Positions 24,401-35,044 of a DNA stretch of 64,000 nt are shown in pieces. The DNA is from Simmondsia chinensis (lineage: Eukaryota > Streptophyta > Magnoliopsida > Caryophyllales > Simmondsiaceae), in assembly GCA_018398585.1 (NCBI GenBank), contig JAGTTD010000008.1, positions 5,654,501 to 5,718,500 on the forward strand, read 5' to 3'. The notes under the pieces are model-generated. The model was not told where the DNA came from. It made no database searches and saw only the letters and a list, made by a program, of their open reading frames with translations. The position numbers were made by a program, and so were the translations under genes. The first letter of the stretch is position 1. Every line of letters begins with the position of its first letter.

Positions 24401-25332
24401 AATTGGAATTGGAATTGCAATTCCACAGTCTAATTCCAAATTCCATGTGCCAAATAGAGCCGTGTTTACATGATTGCTCACCTCATTGTATATTTCTTGA
24501 AGTTAATATCCTGTATGCGTCATGCATTGCAGGAGTTTGATCCACCTCCATGGCTTCATAGAATGCGTGAATTGGGATATCCTCCAGGATACCTGGGTAA
24601 GGGGTTCTTTTACAAAGTACTGACTAATAATTGTTACATTACTGACTGCAGTTGCTTTGTCAGCTGACGTCGTATTGGTTGAAAAACTTAATTTTGTTAT
24701 TTATAGCCTGGTGGTTTGTAAATTTTTAAATTCTTTGCTGCTTGATAATTTCTACCTAATATTAATCTGATACAGAAGATGATGACCAGCCTTCGGGAAT
24801 CACAATCTTTGGGGACGAGGAACTTGGAGATTCAGTAACAAGAAACAATCTTACAGCTGAAGTTCCTAAATCCAATAAGAAGATGAGTGTAGATTTTCCG
24901 GGAATTAATGCACCTATACCGGAGAATGCTGATCAGAACTGTTGGGCCGCATCTCAAGCTCCACCTAGTTCTGATTTGTCTGAGAAACAACCCGAGATGA
25001 AAAATGCTCCTCTCCATGATCAGTGGAGGCTCAGGAGCTGTCATGAATCTCCGGTTTCTCACTACAGCTCTGGTTGTCCTCCACCTCCCATCCCTAGTTA
25101 CTCGGAGAATCATTTTGGCTACAATCCTGCCTATTCAAGGCAACAAGTTGGCTCAGGAGGCATCTCAATACCTGTAAGTTCTATTCATGGGAGGCCTCGG
25201 CATTATAATTATGGTAATTCTCATTCATATTTGCGTTATGATTATGGGAGGCCTCTGCATTATGATTATGGAAGGTCTCCTTCATATTCTCACACTTGGA
25301 ATGCACCTTTGAATTATGGTAGCTCATTGTAA
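18328..25332 (+). CDS. ZCCHC8: ZCCHC8 homologue, NEXT-complex zinc-knuckle/PSP protein (spliced)
   Basis: Seven coding exons with GT-AG borders: 18328-18752, 18871-18946, 19487-19567, 21649-21779, 22683-22932, 24533-24596 and 24776-25332. They total 1584 bases in consistent phase (527 residues plus stop). ATG 18328 is the first Met after in-frame stops; a tiny upstream ORF lies at 18242-18250. Landmarks: [15 protein letters not shown] (exon 2), FWMDN (exon 4), a CCHC knuckle [18 protein letters not shown], and a PSP domain with [36 protein letters not shown] and ITIFGDEE spread over exons 5-7. The C-terminus is Pro/Tyr/Gly-rich with repeated [13 protein letters not shown] units. In the known family this protein bridges an RNA-binding subunit and the MTR4-like helicase HEN2 in the nuclear exosome-targeting complex, which degrades non-coding and faulty nuclear RNA. 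The Arabidopsis relatives were annotated as PSP/zinc-knuckle proteins. No break was seen in the coding exons. The introns are heavily invaded by transposons. Confidence 0.85.
19012..19380 (+). pseudogene. ycf1: plastid DNA insertion: ycf1 (TIC214) fragment
   Basis: Read in changing frames, this stretch gives [45 protein letters not shown], then [18 protein letters not shown] and [20 protein letters not shown]. This is the order of a segment of plastid Ycf1 (TIC214). At least three frameshifts or stops (for example in the T run near 19145-19153) show that it is a dead nuclear copy. It lies in intron 3 of the ZCCHC8 homologue, between exons ending at 18946 and starting at 19487, just after a 20-base A run (18996-19015), in the same orientation as the gene. 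In plastids the intact protein is a membrane component tied to protein import. The match is from recognition of motifs, not a database search. Confidence 0.7.
20262..21060 (+). pseudogene. RTE reverse transcriptase C-terminal fragment
   Basis: The longest open piece is the 20262-20485 segment covering the FADD box and the following helix ([20 protein letters not shown]). It is then stopped at TAG 20483-20485, where family members usually continue TEYMECKF. Later pieces lie in other frames: [17 protein letters not shown] near 20710, [15 protein letters not shown] near 20820 and [13 protein letters not shown] near 21000. The enzyme would copy LINE RNA at the target site. N-terminal endonuclease and early reverse-transcriptase motifs are missing, and the copy is inactive. 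Confidence 0.75.
21404..21446. repeat. poly-C run of 43 bases
   Basis: A pure C homopolymer inside the RTE 3' tail. Its true length may differ in the organism because such runs are error-prone in sequencing and replication. Confidence 0.9.
23112..23345. repeat. tandem duplication, period about 120 bp, in an intron
   Basis: Two adjacent units share GTGTCTTGTTGGCTT, TTTTAGTTCCTAAGTA, TATGCTACTTGACCAAAGAA and GCTACTTAACTGGTGT with few changes. They lie in the intron between exons ending at 22932 and starting at 24533. Confidence 0.8.
23463..24461. mobile_element. 1-kb inverted-repeat element in an intron
   Basis: The left end GGTTGTGTTTGGAGCATA and the reversed right end GGCTCTATTTGGCACATGG begin inverted arms of about 120 bp, rich in AATTGGAATT and both containing TTTGGTTCA. 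The interior (about 23690-24310) is degenerate GACCCGA/AACTCGAA-like repeat DNA without an ORF. A clear target duplication was not found, so the superfamily is open. Confidence 0.55.
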
Positions 25333-25810
25333 CTGAAAAGAATTCCATCTGAAAGATTACGTGTTGATCAGTGTCACAACCTATGATTCTGGCAAAGAAA
25401 GAATGACATCTAGGTTGGTAGCTGATAGGGAATTATAACGGGAAGGGGTGCTTTGATGACCCATGGCTTTCCTTGTGTATGGTCTGTGACCACGAACAAG
25501 GAATTTGTACTATTTCTAGATGTTTCATGAAGTTTATTTTGTGATAGTGCATAGTAATGCACTTCGATTTATTTAGACATTCCACCTAGTGAGGAAAAAG
25601 CTTCGATTAGTATTATTGTTCTTACATGAAGCTTATTGTTGCCTTTGGCGTAGCTAGGACTACATGTTTGTTTTGATAAGGTTGTAGGAATTACTTGTTG
25701 GTTTTTGCCTATTTATCTAATGAAGACTGTGATAATCTCTTTAACTTTTTTGTGCCTGTCTTATGTTGCCAATCTTTGCATAGAATAATGTATCTTGACA
25801 ACATATAGTT
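25333..25810 (+). other. predicted 3' UTR of the ZCCHC8 homologue
   Basis: Follows stop TAA 25330-25332. An AATAATGTA word near 25783 could serve as a weak plant polyadenylation element. The exact end was not determined. Confidence 0.4.
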
Positions 25811-25965
25811 GATCTGTTATAATTGAAAAAGCTTGATTGTCTTGTTATAATATGCGGCTCTTGTGACTTGTCTCATATTGCTTGTAAGATGTTTAAGAGG
25901 GCCTTTTTTTTTGGGGGGGGGGGGGTGGTGGGGGGTGATGGTTCCCTTGTTCTGGTAGTTCTGTT

Positions 25966-26393
25966 TAGAGGTGTATTTGAGCCAAGCCAAGTCAGAGCTT
26001 GTCAGGCTCGAGCTCGACTCGTTTACATTTAGCTCAACTCATAGCTCAGCGAGATTGGAAACTTCAAGCTCAAGTTTATCTTAGGCTTGGGCTCGGTTGA
26101 GCTCGAACCTAGCTGATCAATTTTTAACTACGTTTATGATTTTTGGGCTCATTTAAGCTCAATCTAAGCTTTTTGGTCTCAAACTTGGCTCGGTTGGACA
26201 TGTTTAATAAATTATTTTAAGATAGGCTCACTTAGAATTATTTAGGCTCGCAGTCCTAGGAACTCAAGATTCATTATACTCGAGCTTGGCTTGATAAGTT
26301 GAACAAGTGGTGTCGACTCAGATCAAGCTTGAAACAAGATTTCAAGCTTTATGACGAGTCGGCTCGCAAGCTTTTTGCTCATTTACATCCCTA
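25966..26393. mobile_element. hAT-type MITE rich in GCTCGAGCT words
   Basis: The left end TAGAGGTGTATTTGAGC and the reversed right end TAGGGATGTAAATGAGC are inverted repeats. Flanks GTTCTGTT (25958-25965) and GTTTTGTT (26394-26401) match at 7 of 8 bases, an 8-bp hAT duplication. 428 bp, no ORF. Confidence 0.8.
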
Positions 26394-26401
26394 GTTTTGT
26401 T

Positions 26402-26609
26402 GCAGTGCGTAATTTTGTAGATATTTTGAGGGTAAAAGAAAGGCAGGTTTTGCGAGATAGAGAAAGAAAGAGTAGGAGCGCAATGAAATAGGCTCAGTTT
26501 TGTTGGTGGAAAGACATTTCTTTTTCTTTTTTTTTTCCTGGAAAAAAATTTGTATGCTTTTAGTGACTGTTGTTTCTGTTCGAATTTTCTTGTTTGTTTT
26601 TGGGAATAA
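26402..26609. other. spacer
   Basis: T-rich spacer with a short purine-rich stretch near 26455-26475. No gene seen. Confidence 0.5.
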
Positions 26610-27004
26610 ATTTAGGGTAGATTATATGTTAGTACTTTGAGGTTTGTTGTATTAATTTTTGAATCGACAAATTTTGTGCAATATTTTTTTAGTCCTAAAG
26701 TTGCATATATTTTAATGAAATACTTCCAATGTTGGTGTGAAAGAGTGTGAAACTTGCTGTTATTTGTTGGTAGGCCCATTGTTTGCTCGCTATTCCCCTC
26801 ATCTCTCAAATAGACCATAATGTTGTAACATTACTAATGAAGAAGAGTCGTATGAAAAGCCTGTTTTACCACCTTTCACACTATAGTTTGGATTATTTGA
26901 TCCATTACATGTAAGTTTTTGGACTAAAATATTATTTTATAAAGTTTATAGACTAAAAAATTAATACACCAACCTCAAGGTACTAATCTACAATTTATCC
27001 TAAA
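26610..27004. mobile_element. MITE with ~55-bp terminal inverted repeats
   Basis: The left arm TTTAGGGTAGATTATATGTT, AGTACTTTGAGG pairs with the reversed right arm TTTAGGATAAATTGTAGATT, AGTACCTTGAGG. Both continue to GTATTAATTTTT. AAATTT occurs at both borders. 395 bp, non-coding. A partial relative of the left arm occurs near 33792-33845. Confidence 0.65.
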
Positions 27005-27522
27005 TTTTATTGCGTTGGTTTATGTGGTTTAAGGTATATAGTCTGTTTGAGGTTAGGCTTGGCATGGGTCGAGATTAATGCTACAAAGGAGAATGACTTC
27101 TTTTATACTTGACCAAAGTCACTTTCTCCAACCTTTGAAATTATTTTTCGCTGTTGATTTGTGGAAGCGAATGATAATAATTGTGAGAACTACGGCTGCT
27201 TCTTCTAGTTCTGTTCCGCTTTATTGTTGTTTTTGCTTAAAATAGGCTTATATAGAAATTCCAATGAGTAGGATTTGTTTATCAGGTTAAATTATATGGC
27301 GGTGAAGGTTAGTTCAGGGACAAACAGTAGGGTGGGGACAAACTGAATTATAGTTCATTTGGTTGTAGTTATTGACTAAATGATTCGGTCTAATTTAGGT
27401 TTTGGTTCACAGTTGTTTCTATTGCGTCTAGTATTTGTCAGTCCGAACCTAGACTTGATGAAACTGAAGGCTAGTAAAGAATCAAACGAATGATCCAGGA
27501 TTTGACACTGCAGAAACTTTTA
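27005..27522. other. intergenic DNA before the tandem duplication
   Basis: No ORF, RNA gene or repeat structure recognised. Confidence 0.5.
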
Positions 27523-29581
27523 GGTTTTGATTTTTAAAATGAGGGAGAAGTGAAAATGTATGGGAATCACTTCAGAAACAAGGAGTTGAAATTAAGAAAA
27601 AAGGAAAATCCAGAATCATTTTGGAGCTAGTTAGGTTCTTATGAAAGTGGTAAACTCTTCAGAAATATGCATCTTCGGCATCCACATTAAGAATGTCTCC
27701 GGACATTCGATGGACAATTCAATTAATTGAATTCTGTTTCAAGACCAGGGGTGTGAATGAACTGGGGTGAGTCCTAGTGCATCGAAGGGCTTGATTGAGA
27801 AGAGAGGAGCTCTAGTCGAACTTATGAGGTTTAATTGTAGCAAGCTTTAACCCGAGCTCAACTTGTTAATCTAGTTTTGGCCTGCTCATCAGGGCTTGAA
27901 TTTTCCTTGTTCAGACTAATGTATGCTCATACGGTTCCTTTAGGCTTGTTTAGTCGTGCAAGCCAATGACCTAGAGCTTTACCATCTATTGGGCTTCACT
28001 CCCCAGTCGAAACGTGCTGGCTCCATTCTACTCATGGTCAAAACGGTGCAACTCCTTTCGTGCTAAGTTGAATCGGATTAGCTCATAACATGTGATGCAC
28101 TATTGTAACTGCAAATTGAAGTCGCAGGAAAGATGAATTGTGGCTTTTTATTTTTTGAACACAATAGATTGTGCCTTGGTGATGGAGGTTGGACTTGTTT
28201 GTACAAGTCCTGTTTGGTACAGTTTGTGGTAGCCTCATCTGACCCCTGCTGTTTTCTTTTTTCTTTTGTTTGGGATTGTTTGTGTCATGTGTACCTCTAT
28301 TGGTTTCTGAGGTTGCTAGTACCGTCCATTCAAAAGTTTTTCTATTTGTAGCTAGGTAGAATAGGGATACAGATTTAATGGGTGGCCTCGTGAAAGTACT
28401 GCATTTAATGGCAGGCTGTGAACCTTGGATCCAATGTCTTATAAGGCATCAAGTCCCAAGTATTTTACTGGTTGAGCTGACTCCTTGATGTTCTTATTTA
28501 GCCCTTTTTCAAGTTAGATGAAAAAGATTTTTGTTTTAAACAAAAATGAATGAGATATGAGGCGAGGTGATTTGGACTTTGTAATTTAATAACATAGGTT
28601 AATTCCAACACTTGAAGGTGTCAGCTGGCTCAACTAGTAAAACATCTAGAGGTTGGTGTCCGAGACTTGGGATGGAATTCCTTTTCAGTCAGGCATGAGA
28701 GGATTTATGGTTGATGCGGGGATGGTGCCTGCTTGTGCAGTACAATAGGACTTCTTACCATTTGTGAAATCAAAACGCAACAGCTTCCCGTAACCCAATT
28801 ATGGGAGTGGGGGGCAGAGCCTATGTGAGAGCATGAAGCCGAGATTCTTGGGGTCCCATTTTGAATATGAATGCTATTGTTTCTGTTTCCTTCTTTCTGT
28901 TGCTTGAGATAAGTTTATATGGTTTTATTCCATTTGTACCCCACACTCCCAACAGCAAGGGGGAAAAAAGAAAAAAGAGAGAAACAAAACGATTCCAACA
29001 GAATCAGATATGTACTTTATCCATAGGCTCCTAGCCTAAATGATAGAGTCTCACCCTACTCGGTTCGTTCGTTCTTTTCTTATCTTATTATTGTTATTAT
29101 TATTTTCTAGGCGAGGTTAGGAGGATTAGGGGTGTAAACGAGTTGACCCTAATCTAGCACTCCCTTGTTTGAATTTGAGCTCAATAAGGCTTACCGAGTT
29201 TGAGTTTTAGTTGAGCTCTTATTGTGCTTTTCAACCCTTGTCCTTGCTCTGTTCAATACCATATTAATATATTTGGTACTCGGCTTGGTTCAACTCGTGA
29301 GGCTTATCAAGTTGAGTCGAGCTCATTAATGAGCCGAGTGGAGCTTGTTATTGAGCCGAGGTGTTCTTAAAATCGAGCCCAGCTTGTTATCAAGTTTAGC
29401 TCACTATCTAGCTGAGGTTTAGAAATACTATCAAGCAATTATCGAACTTTTTTTGAACCAAAATTGAGTGTTATCGAGCTTTTAACAAGTTCTTAAATAG
29501 TCCCTTAATGAGCTCTTATTGAGCCTTTATCAAACTGTTCATGAACGTTAACGAGCCAAGCACCCCCCAGGAAGTCGATTC
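27523..29581. repeat. large tandem duplication, unit 1
   Basis: Starts at GGTTTTGA and runs 2059 bases to where unit 2 repeats the same start. Shared landmarks include GAGGGAGAAGTGAAAATGTA, GGGCTTGATTGAGAAGAGAG and TACTCGGTTCGTTCGTTC. It ends inside a hAT-type MITE (from 29127), which is therefore truncated. No coding gene is visible; the short frames in it differ between units. 28380-28760 holds two tRNA-like motifs, possibly SINE heads facing each other (weak). Confidence 0.9.
29127..29581. mobile_element. hAT-type MITE, truncated by the duplication junction
   Basis: Starts TAGGGGTGTAAACGAG and matches the MITE at 31376-31950 up to AAGTCGATTCG, then stops where unit 2 begins. Its right end is absent. 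Confidence 0.75.
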
Positions 29582-31820
29582 GGTTTTGATTATTAAAATG
29601 AGGGAGAAGTGAAAATGTATGGGAATCACTTCAGAAACAAGGAGTTGAAATTAAGAAAAAAGGAAAATCCGGAAGCGTTTAGGAGCTTGTTAGGTTCTTC
29701 TGAAAGTGGTAAAGACTATTCAGAAATACACATCTTAGGCATCATCATTAAGAATGTCTCTGGACATTGGATGGACAATTCAATTAATTGAATTATGTTT
29801 CAAGACTAGGGGTGTGAATGAACTGGGGCAAGTCCTAGCACATCGAGCTTGATGGGCTTGATTGAGAAGAGAGGAGCTCTAGTCGAACTTATGAGGTTTA
29901 CTCTTAGCAAGCTTTAAGCGGAGCTCAACTTGTTAATCTAGTTTTGGCCTGCTCATTAGGGTTTGAATTTTCCTTGTTCAGACTAATGTATGCTCATATG
30001 GTTCCTTTAGGCTTATTTAGTCGTGCGAGCCAATGACCTAGAGCTTTGCCATCTATTGGGCTTCACTCGTCGAAATGTGCGGGCTCCATTCAACTCATGG
30101 TCAAAATGATGCAACTCCTTCCATGCTAAGTTAAGTCGGATTAGCTTGTAACACGCGTATTTAAGACATACTAGTGTAACTGCAAATCAAAGTTGCAGAA
30201 AAGATGGATTGTGGCTTGGTGATAAGAGGCTGGACTTGTCTGTACAAGTCTTGTTTTGATACAGTTTGTGGTGGCCTCATCTGGCCCCCGCTGTTTTTCT
30301 TTTTCTTTTGTTTGGGAGTGTGGATGTCATCTTATGTGTACCTTTATTGGTCTCAGATGTTGTACGTAGGGTCCATTCAAAAGTTTTTCTGTGTATAGCT
30401 AGGTAGAATAGGGATACATGGGTGGCCTTGAGAAAGTACTGCATTTAATGGCAGGCTTTGAGCCTTGGATCCAATGTATTATAACGCATCAAGTCCAAAT
30501 ATTTTACTGCTGGAGCTGACTCCGTGATATTCTTATTTAGCCCTTTTTCAAGTTAGATGAAAAAGATTTTTGCTTTAAAGAAAAATGAATGAGATATGAG
30601 GCGAAGTGATTTGAACTTTGTACTTTAATTGTATCAATTAATGCCAATACTTGAAGGTGACAACTAACTTAAGTAGTGAAACATCTGGAGGGTGGTGCCC
30701 GAGACTTGGGATCAATTTCCGTCTTAGTTAGGCATGAAAGGATTTATGGTTGAAACGGGGAGGGTGTTTGCTTGTGCAATTCAATTGGACTTCTTACCAT
30801 TTGTAAAATTAGAAACGCAATAGTTCCTTGGACCCCAATAATTGGAATGGGGGGCAGAGTCTTTGTGTGAGCATGAAGCCGAGATTCTTGGGGGACCCAT
30901 TTTGAATATGAATGCTATTGTTTCTGTTACCTTCTTTCTGTTGCTTGAGATAAGTTTATACGATTTTATTCCATTTGTATCCCACTCTCCCAACAGCAAA
31001 GGAAAAGAGGAGAGAGGGGGTGGAATCAGATATGTACTTTATCCATAGGCTCCTAGCATAAATGATAGGAGTCTCATCCTACTCGGTTCGTTCGTTCTTT
31101 TCTTGCCTTTTTTTTTTTTTTGGCATGTGGTAAACCTAAGAGGGTAGCAACAGGCAAGCGCAAGCGTGTTTGGGTGAGAGTAGTACCAAGATGGTGGTCC
31201 TCTTAGGAAGTTTTCGTGTTGCACCCCTTAGGTTGGGGGTTCTCGGAAACAGCCTCTTTTCAGGGTAGCACCAGGAAGGGGGAAGGCTGCGTACATTCCC
31301 CCTCGACCCTGCTTAGGCGGGAGCCCTTGGGGCACTGGGAATGAAAAATAAAAGCAGCAGCGAGGTTGGGAAGATTAGGGGTGTAAACGAGCCGACCCGA
31401 ATTAAGCACTCCCCTATTTGAATTTGAGCTCAATAAGACTTATCGAGCTCGAGTTTGAGCTGAGTTCTTATTGTGCTTTTTAACCCTTGTCCATGCTTAG
31501 TTCAATAATGTATTAATATGTTCGGTACTTGGCTTGGTTCAACTTGTGAGGTTTATCAAGTCGAGTTCGTTATTGAGCCGAGTCGAGCTCGTTATCGAGC
31601 CTAATCAAGCTTTAAATCGAGCCCAGCTTGTTATCAAGTTGAGCTCACTATCTAATCGAGGTTTAGAAGTTGCTATTGAACATTTTTCGAACCAAAACTG
31701 AATGTTATGGAGTTTCTAAAGAGTTTTTATGTAGTCCTTTAACAAGCTCTTATTGATCCTTTATCAAACCGTTTTTGAATGTTAACGAGCGAGGCACCCC
31801 CCTCCCTTCCTGAAGTCGAC
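29582..31820. repeat. large tandem duplication, unit 2
   Basis: Repeats unit 1 in the same order with point changes and small indels. It is about 180 bases longer because it carries a 5S-headed SINE at 31134-31355, where unit 1 has a short TTA/TTG-rich stretch. The homology ends at AAGTCGACTCG, inside the MITE that here continues to its true right end. Confidence 0.9.
31134..31355 (+). mobile_element. 5S rRNA-headed SINE, copy A
   Basis: The head starts ACCTAAGAGGGTAGCAAC. A deletion removes the 5' middle of the 5S part. The rest (AAGCGTGTTTGGGTGAGAGT, AGTACCAAGATGGTGGTCCT, GTGTTGCACCCC) follows plant 5S rRNA. The middle reads GGGGGTTCTCGGAAACAGCC and the tail GGAAGGCTGCGTACATT, CGACCCTGCTTAGGCGGGAG, GGGGCACTGGG, then an A-rich end. 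No clear target duplication was seen. Confidence 0.75.
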
Positions 31821-31950
31821 TCGTTAAGCTTATTGATCATATTCGAACTCAGCTCGTTAAGCTTATGAGGCCCTCATAATCAACACGAACGAGTCATAAT
31901 AATTTCAAATGCGAGTAGTTTATCGAACATTTTATTTGTTTATATCCCTA
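31376..31950. mobile_element. hAT-type MITE, complete copy
   Basis: The ends TAGGGGTGTAAACGAG and, reversed, TAGGGATATAAACAAAT are inverted repeats. Flanks GGGAAGAT (31368-31375) and GGGAGGAT (31951-31958) match at 7 of 8 bases. 575 bp, rich in GAGCTCG/CGAGCTT, no ORF. Confidence 0.8.
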
Positions 31951-31958
31951 GGGAGGAT

Positions 31959-32260
31959 ATGTCCGACTTGTTATAGTGCCTTAGTTTTTGGTGGTACTTC
32001 TTTTTAAAAAAAAGCAGCAATTGGCTGTTATTTTTTCTCTTTCCTCCTAGCGCGAAAGGTGGTTGGCGCCTTGTTTGGCTACTGGCATAGGAATAACCAC
32101 ATTCCGAATAGGGTAGATATGGATGATTCCTCCTTGATCCATCACGTTTATGAAATTGATATTTATACTTGCGTTGATGGGTACACCTCTGTATCTATAA
32201 TTACTCCAGAATCTTTAGAGATCTAACAAGTATTCGTTTTTCACCCCGATTTTTGTACAC
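31959..32260. other. spacer
   Basis: No gene or repeat structure recognised. Confidence 0.5.
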
Positions 32261-32263
32261 TAA

Positions 32264-32908
32264 GGTTATGTTTGGCGTTGGCTGTTAGCTATTAGTTGAA
32301 TTGTAGGTTGATAATGAATAAGTAGATAATATTTCGTAAAATTAGTTGTTGTGGTTAATGTAATTACATAGACATAATAAAACTATAAAGTTAAAAAATA
32401 GTATGAATTAGCGTCTTTTTGAATCAATTTGACCTTACATTTATGGGTTAAGTATTATAATTCTATAGATTAACTTTTTTTACAAGTATGAATTAACTTA
32501 TATTATGTTAATTCTAATGATTAAAATTTTTTTGATCAACGTAAAAATTAAAACATTGATAATAGTAAAATGAGTTTAATTTAAATTCATTAGTTTTTTT
32601 TATATTTTTTAAGTTTAGTTATAATTCAATCTATGAAAGTTTAGAAAAATAAAGTAGGTTATATATTACAAAAATAAATGAAAAATACATTTATGTTATA
32701 TTTTTAAGAACATAATAGTAGGGTATACTAGAAATAAAAGTCAAATTATAAACTCTATAGCTTTTGAAAAGCTAACTTCTAAAAGTTAAAAGCTATTTAA
32801 AATGTTTACTTAAAATTATTTACCAAATATAATTTTTTAATTGTTTGACTAATCAAACGGCTAAAAGTTATTCAAAATGTTGTGAAAAAGCTATTGCCAA
32901 ACACAACA
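32264..32908. mobile_element. MITE, Tourist/PIF-Harbinger-like
   Basis: The left end GGTTATGTTTGGCGTTGGCT and the reversed right end TGTTGTGTTTGGCAATAGCT form an inverted repeat. TAA lies on both sides (32261-32263, 32909-32911). 645 bp of AT-rich DNA, no ORF. Confidence 0.7.
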
Positions 32909-33093
32909 TAAAATTTTTTTATGTTCACCCACATTGGACTATTTACAATTATCTTTTGTGGTTTAATTGTGTTTTGCTAGAATATTCAATGAAGAAATTG
33001 TGTACATAAATAGAATTAGTGTGCATCTTATATGCGAATATCATAGGATTCGAATCTTGAATCTCTAGCCTTTTCTCTCTCTTTTTTTTATTT

Positions 33094-33300
33094 CTTTTTT
33101 TTTTTTTTTTTTTGTTAATGAGGAACTCAAATACTCAGTAAATTTTGGCTAATGCGGTGACCCGCACATCATAAGAGCCAGTTAAATCAAAAATTTCTCA
33201 GGGAGAGGTTCAAAGGGAGAATCAAACTTTAGACCTTTTGGCCTAAACTAAAACTCTATCTTTTTACTTGTCTTCTACCACTGAGGCAAGATTTTAGTGG
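33094..33300 (-). mobile_element. tRNA-derived SINE
   Basis: On the minus strand it has TTGCCTCAGTGGTAGAAGAC (A-box-like) and AAAGTTTGATTCTCCC (B-box-like), then GCGGGTCACCGCATTAGCC, TTTACTGAGTATTTGAGTTC and a poly-A end (the T run 33094-33113). It belongs to the same family as 38570-38760. Target duplications were not clear. Confidence 0.65.
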
Positions 33301-34426
33301 GTTTTAGCATAATATTAGACATTCTAAGATTATTGAATATATTATATGAGAATGTTGTACCTCATAAGCATATACATTAGAAGTGAAATGGTGATGATTA
33401 GGTCCATTTGAATTTGATTTGTTAAAAAAACTGTAGAGAGATGGCAAACCCATACGAATTGGATCTAGATGGGATTGACCTTTATGTATCTTCCATTAGT
33501 TTCATATGGTATGGGTGTAGAGTAATGAATATCTTTTAGGCATTGAAATACTCGTTTATATACAAATCGGTTATGGATTGCCGTTTTGGTTTAGCGGGGG
33601 AGCATATTGTTATTATTCTATCTTTGATATAATATTTCAACTTTTATTACTCTATTATCACTCTACTCGGGGTTGAACCGATGAACAATCCTGCAGAGAT
33701 AGCAATTCGAACCTCATTTATAGTATCCCTACTGTGATGTGAAGGAAGATTCAACACCCGAGGCTTGCATTGGTGATTATGAAAGGAAATAGAGTAAATT
33801 ATATTTAGTATCTTGAGATTCAGTAAAAGTATTTTTTTAGTCCGTAAACCTCAAGGTTGAATTTTTCAATTTATTGGTTATGTTACAATAATTATTTCGT
33901 CTAATAGCTGGTGATTTCTCGGCTAAGTTCTAAGATAAGGTGATGCCCTCTAGACATCAAAGATACCCATACATAAATAGGTGATGTCATATATGGTAAA
34001 TGTGATGTCATACACTGGATTTTGTAAAATATAAGCACGACATAAAAATAGTGAATTTGTGATATGATTTTCGAAGTAGGTTTGAATTTGTGTTGATACA
34101 TTTACCCATTTAATTAACTGAATTCAACTTTAGATAAATCCACTTGTTTTGTATATGTTTAACCCTTATATATATATATATATTATTATGTTAATTTTTG
34201 TCGTATAATATTGCCATTATTTATATTTTTCTAGCATACGTTATTGACATGTATATAAGTTAATGAACTAACATATAGCAAAGAAAAGCCACCCATATAA
34301 TTAAACAAGTGACATACAAGTCACCATTTTGTTAAGCAGAGATTGACGATTTGTTTTTCATTTAATATAAGGGTCAGATTATAGTCGACTTTTTTTCGAA
34401 ACCCCTTATATATCATGAACACAACA

Positions 34427-34464
<38 letters not shown>

Positions 34465-35036
34465 GGTAATGCCTTGGGGAAAGGGTAATACCTTATAGAA
34501 TCCCTTTAAAGTGGATCCACTATGATGCTAGTGGAGGATTGAATCTGGCTCACACCGTTCACAATTGGAGAACTCTGTCACTAAGCTATGTTCCTAGAGG
34601 ACTACAACAAGTGATGCAGCGCGTAAGTAGAAAATTAGAGAATGGGAAGGAGTTAACAACCTTCCCTTTGATTTTATTAATCTCTAATAAAAGAAAAGAG
34701 GAAAATAAAAGCTTATTTCTAACAACTCGAGAAAGAAGCTCAAAATGAAAAGTAAAATCTCAAAAAATAGAATGAATAAAACAACCTAGGTTTCTCTTGA
34801 TTTTATAGAGGAGTTATATAGTTTTAAGTAAAATACTAAGAGATAATTAAAAGGCCTCAAGATAAACATAAACAATAAAGACAAAAATCTGAAAATAGAA
34901 AATTAATCCTAACTAAACTCTATCTTCTAATCAACTGTAACTTCTACTGCGTACAATCTCCATGCCGCTTACCCGACCTCGCCAACTTGTATCCATCAAT
35001 CTCGTACCCGTCAAATAACCCACCAAGTCTACTTAC
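33301..35036. other. AT-rich intergenic DNA with (AT)n
   Basis: Mostly A/T-rich. A TA microsatellite lies at about 34427-34462. Part of a MITE arm resembling 26610-27004 lies at 33792-33845. The open frame at 34539-34748 has no recognisable domain. No gene is supported. Confidence 0.6.
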
Positions 35037-35044
35037 GGACTGCA

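Noticed and set aside
28380..28760. Two inverted tRNA-like motifs (CAGCTCAACCAGTAAAA and GCTGGCTCAACTAGTAAAA)
   Set aside because: A-box-like only; B boxes are poor and no borders or duplications are seen, so not called as SINEs. They may still be old SINE heads.
34539..34748. Open frame starting NLAHTVHNWRTLSLSYVPRG
   Set aside because: No domain recognised; probably retroelement debris, but nothing supports a specific call.
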